Shown: positions 5,976 to 9,424 of the stretch, in pieces | How the letters are laid out: the number at the start of each line of letters is the position of its first letter | Numbering within the stretch: position 1 is the first letter of the stretch | Assembly (NCBI GenBank): GCA_945788595.1 | Contig: CALZMS010000022.1 | Coordinates: 1-9,424, forward strand | DNA length: 9,424 bases | Direction of reading: 5' to 3' | Source of the DNA: an uncultured Lachnospiraceae bacterium | Lineage (GTDB): Bacteria; Bacillota; Clostridia; Lachnospirales; Lachnospiraceae | Made by a program: the position numbers and the translations under genes | The notes under the pieces: model-generated | What the model was told of the DNA's origin: nothing | Database searches by the model: none | Seen by the model: the letters and a program-made list of their open reading frames with translations, nothing else

Positions 5976-7121
5976 TTACCAGAGCTTTGTATAAATATGC
6001 TTAATCTGCTCCTTGGTCACCGGGCGCGGATTAGTTGCCGTACAGCTGTCATTTAACGCTTTTTCGGCCATATCATCTAGAGCATCGAAATATTCCACTG
6101 CACTGATTGTTTTTAACTCGGAAATGCGCATGGGAATAGCCATCTCCTTCATCATAAACTGTGTCCAGTTCACCAGAGACCTCACACCCATAACCGGATT
6201 GTAGCTTGACAGTCCCAGCACATGGGCTACGGAAGCATACCTTTCCACGGCAGGAAGATATTCTTTCTGGCTACGGCTGGCATGATTGATATCAGAGTTA
6301 AACTCAATAACATGCGGCAAGAGCATGGCATTAGCACGACCATGAGGAATATGGAATCTCGCTCCCAGCTGATGTGCCATACTGTGATTAATCCCCAGTG
6401 ACGCGGTATTAAACGCAAGTCCTGCCAGGCAGGATGCCACATGCATCTTCTGACGGGCATGCATATCCTGACCATCATAATAGCATCTGGGCAGGAACAC
6501 ACCGCAGATCTCCAGAGCTTTTTCTGCAAGAGCAGCAGAAAACTCATTGTGCTGTGTGCTGACATAAGCTTCCAGCGCATGGGTCACAACATCCATACCT
6601 GTATCTGCTGTGATGGACGGCGGAACACTGGCAACCAGCGCCGCGTCAAGAATAGCTTCATCAGCTGTCAGACTGTCAGACACCAACGGGTATTTCACCT
6701 TAGCTTGTGTATCGTTTACAACAGCAAATGCTGTCACCTCAGATCCCGTACCGCTGGTGGTCGGAATAGCGATCAGCCCCACCTTTCCGTAGGGATCGAT
6801 CTTCAGTGCAAACTCACGGATGGATTTTGAAGAGTCAATAGCTGATCCGCCGCCGACAGCTACGATGGCTTCCGGTCTGTATTCAAGAAACGCCTTAACA
6901 CCGGCAGCTATTTTCTCGATCGGCGCATCCGGCACTACATCACTGAACAATGTATATTCTTTATGTGCCTCTTCCAGAGGTTTGGTGATCTGCTTATACA
7001 GACCGCTTGTATATACAAACGGATCCATGATCACCATAATTCTCTGATAGGGTATTTCTTTCAAATGATCCAGTGCGTTGTCTCCGAAATGGATCGTGGT
7101 TAACATTTTAAATGTATTCAT
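5976..7121 (-). CDS. Iron-containing alcohol dehydrogenase (FucO / PduQ type)
   Basis: Fe-dependent group III alcohol dehydrogenase, 381 residues, the family's usual length. The expected reaction is NADH-dependent reduction of an aldehyde (propionaldehyde or lactaldehyde) to the alcohol, regenerating NAD+. Visible motifs: nucleotide-binding GGGSAIDSSK (90-99), TTSGTGSEVT (121-130), and metal ligands fitting the FucO pattern Asp177, His181, His246 and His260 (TGMDVVTHALEA; NHSMAHQLG; IPHGRAN). It is the last gene of the microcompartment operon, 33 bases after the DeoR-type gene and before a terminator, which supports a PduQ-like role recycling NAD+ for the compartment's aldehyde dehydrogenase. 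No obvious N-terminal encapsulation extension is seen. Family assignment is firm; the exact substrate (propanal, lactaldehyde, acetaldehyde) is inferred. Confidence 0.93.
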   Translation of the reverse strand: MNTFKMLTTIHFGDNALDHLKEIPYQRIMVIMDPFVYTSGLYKQITKPLEEAHKEYTLFSDVVPDAPIEKIAAGVKAFLEYRPEAIVAVGGGSAIDSSKSIREFALKIDPYGKVGLIAIPTTSGTGSEVTAFAVVNDTQAKVKYPLVSDSLTADEAILDAALVASVPPSITADTGMDVVTHALEAYVSTQHNEFSAALAEKALEICGVFLPRCYYDGQDMHARQKMHVASCLAGLAFNTASLGINHSMAHQLGARFHIPHGRANAMLLPHVIEFNSDINHASRSQKEYLPAVERYASVAHVLGLSSYNPVMGVRSLVNWTQFMMKEMAIPMRISELKTISAVEYFDALDDMAEKALNDSCTATNPRPVTKEQIKHIYTKLW

Positions 7122-7154
7122 AACTAGTTTTCACCTTTTTTCGAAATATCCTCA

Positions 7155-7919
7155 TTAACGCGGATAGTAGCAGCGTATGCCCTGTTCCCTAAAAAATTCC
7201 TGCCATTCCTGCCCCGGCTCTCTGTCGGTGATAACACCGCTCAAAATGCCAAAATCACCGATCTTGCAAAATGCCCCCTGCTCAAATTTAGAGCTGTCCA
7301 CTGCAAGATAGATTTCTTTTGCAGAACGAAGCATGGATTGTTTTACCTGCGCAAATGCCTCCTGAGAATCCATAAATCCCCGGAAGATATCCAGTCCCTT
7401 GCAGGACAAAAACAGTTTATCCGCACAATAGCGTTCAACACCCACCTGAGCATTATAACCCAAAAGTGCGAGATATCCCTCTTTCAGCTTACCTCCAGTA
7501 GAGATCACATTCCAACCGGAGATATCCGCAAGCTCCAACAATACTTCAATAGAATTGGTAACGACTGTCAGACGGGATTTCTGTTTCAATGCGCGAGCTA
7601 TAAATACAGCAGTAGTACTGGCATCCAGCATAATCTGATCATCATCATCCACCAGCTTCGCTGCCAGCTCGGCAATTTTCTGTTTTGCAGAAACGTTTTT
7701 ATTTTTCCGGATACCAAAGGGCATATCAACGTTGCTGTTTTCGTTCAGTACGGCTCCGCCATAGCTTTTAATGGCGAAGCCGTCAGCCTCCAGCTTTTCC
7801 AGATCGCGGCGGATCGTCTCCTCCGACACTCCGAACTGGCGGCTGAGCAAACTTACAACAACCTTTTTATCTTCCTGCAGCTTTTCGAGTATCAGATTTC
7901 TTCTTTCGAGTGCTAACAT
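7155..7919 (-). CDS. DeoR-family transcriptional regulator
   Basis: Repressor of 254 residues, standard for the family. The N-terminal winged helix-turn-helix (about 5-58) has the family signature VSEETIRRDLEKLEADG (31-47) and the wing YGGAVL (53-58). The DeoRC sensor domain follows: KIAELAAKLV (81-90), LDASTTA (98-104), VVTNS (119-123), ISTGGKL (139-145), and the closing VDSSKF (207-212). Such sensors usually bind phosphorylated sugars, for example intermediates of fucose or rhamnose breakdown. The ATG has GGAAAGGAG upstream. It lies inside the operon between the shell protein and the alcohol dehydrogenase, so it probably autoregulates the compartment operon. Effector and operator are not shown by the sequence. 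Confidence 0.93.
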   Translation of the reverse strand: MLALERRNLILEKLQEDKKVVVSLLSRQFGVSEETIRRDLEKLEADGFAIKSYGGAVLNENSNVDMPFGIRKNKNVSAKQKIAELAAKLVDDDDQIMLDASTTAVFIARALKQKSRLTVVTNSIEVLLELADISGWNVISTGGKLKEGYLALLGYNAQVGVERYCADKLFLSCKGLDIFRGFMDSQEAFAQVKQSMLRSAKEIYLAVDSSKFEQGAFCKIGDFGILSGVITDREPGQEWQEFFREQGIRCYYPR

Positions 7920-7950
7920 CTGTTGCTCTCCTTTCCTGCAGCTGCGTTTT

Positions 7951-7965
7951 TCATCTTAAAGATGA
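7951..7965. repeat. 15-base perfect palindrome between shell-protein and deoR-type genes
   Basis: TCATCTTAAAGATGA, two 7-base arms around one base, lying directly against the stop codon of the shell-protein gene. It could be a small regulator site or chance; it is too short and AT-rich for a terminator. Confidence 0.35.
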
Positions 7966-8514
7966 TTATAAGATCGAATTGGCGATCTTTTTATCCGGAT
8001 GGGCAATAACAGAAGAATCCAGATACATTCCCTTCGGACCAACTACTGCCTTGGCTCTCTCAATAGCCGCCTCAACTGCAGATACTTCGCCAGTGAGCAG
8101 CATGTAGGATTTACCACACATACCTTTGGCAATACGCAGCTCAATCAGCTCAACAATAGCGGTCTTAGCAGCAGCATCCGCTGCCTCAATGATAGCAGCT
8201 ACATCATATGTCTCGATAATACCGAGGGCACTAATATCATCTACATGGGAAGCACCGTAAATTGCCGGAAAAATGGATTCATGAGGATTACCCAGAACCA
8301 TACTATCGATCAATTCTGTCTCATACTGTGTGCAGGCTGCGTCTACAGCTGCTTTGACAGCACTCAGATCACCGGAAACAATAGCAATATATTTACCGGG
8401 ACATACAGCCTGTGCTTCTACAAGCTCGACGTCTGCTGTCTTTACCATAGCATCTGCTGCGGTAATACCTGTAGCTATGGTTTTAAATTCAATCATTCCG
8501 ATTGCTTTACTCAT
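7966..8514 (-). CDS. pduT: PduT-like tandem-BMC microcompartment shell protein
   Basis: Trimeric shell protein with two BMC domains, 182 residues, close to Salmonella PduT (184). Domain 1 spans about residues 3-85 (AIGMIEF, then CPGKYIAIVSGD at 38-49); domain 2 about 96-180 (ALGIIET, IIEAADAAAKTA at 108-119, then GMCGKSYMLLTGE at 131-143). Members of this type sit in the shell, can carry an Fe-S cluster at the central pore and are thought to pass electrons to or from PduS, encoded just upstream. Compared from memory with Salmonella PduT, the reported cluster residue Cys108 is Ile here, while Cys133 is gained in the domain 2 pore loop next to the pseudo-equivalent of Cys38. The ATG at 8514 is chosen because AAAGGATG precedes it; a GTG at 8523 overlaps that site. 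Confidence 0.92.
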   Translation of the reverse strand: MSKAIGMIEFKTIATGITAADAMVKTADVELVEAQAVCPGKYIAIVSGDLSAVKAAVDAACTQYETELIDSMVLGNPHESIFPAIYGASHVDDISALGIIETYDVAAIIEAADAAAKTAIVELIELRIAKGMCGKSYMLLTGEVSAVEAAIERAKAVVGPKGMYLDSSVIAHPDKKIANSIL

Positions 8515-8531
8515 CTTGTGCACATCCTTTC

Positions 8532-9424
8532 TTATGCTACGATCACGATCGTCTGATCATTGACATCCGTTACTCTTCCGCTGATAGAAGCGTGAATAGC
8601 AACGCTCAAAGCCTTGTCAGCCGGTTTGGCAATTACCTGTCCTGCTGTGACAATATCACCTTTTTTCACGACAGCCTGTGCCGGCGCACCGATGTGCTGG
8701 CTGAGTTTGACAGTTACTTTCTTCACCGCTGCCACTTCGTCATTAAGTGGAGCCGGTTTGTCATATCTGGACAGTCCCAGTCTGGCCATCAGTCTTTCTT
8801 CCGGAACCTTTCTGAGTTCTCTGCCGTCATGCACCGGTTTTGCGGTAACCTGCGGCGGTTTCACGCCATTTTTACGCAGTCCGCCTTTGAATTCCAGCAT
8901 CAGTGAACGGGGTGCCAGGCTCTGCGGGCAGGCATACATCTCACATACACCGCAGGAACAGCAGAAGAATGTGTTCAGATAGGGATTTGTGTTCTGGAAG
9001 TCATGATTGGATGTAGCACGCATAAACATATGGGGCTCAATCGGATGACCCAGATTAAATCTCGGACACATATCCGTACACATATGGCACTGGCAGCAAA
9101 TAGATGCTGCTCTCTTCATGCCAACAGATGCTTTGCTTCTCTTTTTATTGACAATAACGTGATCCTGCGGAAGTACCAGAACAGCATTGGTGGTCTTGGT
9201 CACCGGCATATCTCCGGAACCGATAAATCCCATCATGGGACCGCCCACAAAGTATACCGGATCTTTGACTGTGGTCACACCTGCCATGGCAACTACTTCA
9301 CTGAGGGCAGTACCGATGGGCACACGCACTGTCACCGGATGTTCTACCTCAGCCACTACAGATACAAGCTTGTCTGTAACCGGCTGCTGTTTTTCTATCG
9401 CGCGATACACATTATAAATAGTCT
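8532..9424 (-). CDS. pduS: PduS/RnfC-like electron-transfer protein (partial, 5' end off the window)
   Basis: C-terminal 296 residues of an RnfC/PduS-like cobalamin-reductase-type protein; full-length PduS is about 450 residues, so the N-terminal FMN/NADH-binding part lies beyond the right edge. The frame is open to the edge, and an internal GTG at 9410 is not a credible start because family-like sequence (TIYNVYRAIE) precedes it. Visible parts: an SLBB-like segment (about 15-70); two ferredoxin-type 4Fe-4S motifs, Cys109, 112, 115, 119 and Cys154, 157, 160, 165 in fragment numbering; and a C-terminal barrel-sandwich segment (KKGDIVTAGQVI). In B12-dependent systems PduS reduces cobalamin; in glycyl-radical compartments its role is less clear. 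It ends 17 bases before the PduT-like gene, and the pair probably works together in moving electrons across the shell. Confidence 0.9.
   Translation of the reverse strand, partial: TIYNVYRAIEKQQPVTDKLVSVVAEVEHPVTVRVPIGTALSEVVAMAGVTTVKDPVYFVGGPMMGFIGSGDMPVTKTTNAVLVLPQDHVIVNKKRSKASVGMKRAASICCQCHMCTDMCPRFNLGHPIEPHMFMRATSNHDFQNTNPYLNTFFCCSCGVCEMYACPQSLAPRSLMLEFKGGLRKNGVKPPQVTAKPVHDGRELRKVPEERLMARLGLSRYDKPAPLNDEVAAVKKVTVKLSQHIGAPAQAVVKKGDIVTAGQVIAKPADKALSVAIHASISGRVTDVNDQTIVIVA

Noticed and set aside
8515..8523. GTG start of the shell protein at 8523
   Set aside because: This codon overlaps the ribosome site AAAGGATG, and the family begins with MSKAIG or a close variant, matching the ATG at 8514.

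Overview
The window reads as chromosomal DNA of an anaerobic Firmicute, most likely a gut-type Lachnospiraceae. The evidence is moderate GC, strong AAGGAGG-type ribosome sites, a Lys-Lys-Lys lipoprotein signal followed by an Ala/Ser/Glu/Pro linker, and the gene families present. This placement is an inference; no rRNA or other marker gene is visible. Every gene lies on the minus strand, so the biological order runs from high to low coordinates.

Right half (9424 to about 5886) is the distal part of a bacterial microcompartment operon. It holds a PduS/RnfC-like flavin and iron-sulfur electron-transfer protein cut by the right edge, a PduT-like tandem-BMC shell protein, a DeoR-family repressor and an iron-dependent alcohol dehydrogenase of the FucO/PduQ type. 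The genes are 17, 46 and 33 bases apart, and the unit ends at a strong intrinsic terminator (about 5886-5930). PduS, PduT and a PduQ-like dehydrogenase together point to aldehyde metabolism in a shell with internal NAD+ recycling, for instance propionaldehyde to 1-propanol from fucose, rhamnose or 1,2-propanediol. The signature enzyme (diol dehydratase or glycyl-radical enzyme) is outside the window, so the substrate is not fixed.

Left half (5800 to 1) is a sugar-uptake module: a LacI/GalR-family repressor, a permease, a double-domain sugar ATPase (RbsA/MglA type), a second related permease and a lipoprotein solute-binding protein cut by the left edge. Two good minus-strand promoters can be read. 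One sits inside the 3' end of the lacI-type gene, with its -10 box overlapping that gene's stop codon. The other lies between the second permease and the binding protein. The same 14-base operator-like sequence, with a central CpG, lies just downstream of both. This suggests that the LacI-type protein controls both the permease-ATPase-permease unit and the separately boosted binding-protein gene.

The modules are probably linked: the transporter imports a sugar and the microcompartment pathway handles an aldehyde made from it. No mobile element, CRISPR array, tRNA or rRNA was seen. The most distinctive points are the duplicated operator and embedded promoter, a 13-base inverted repeat overlapping the second promoter, and a changed cysteine pattern in the PduT-like shell protein.
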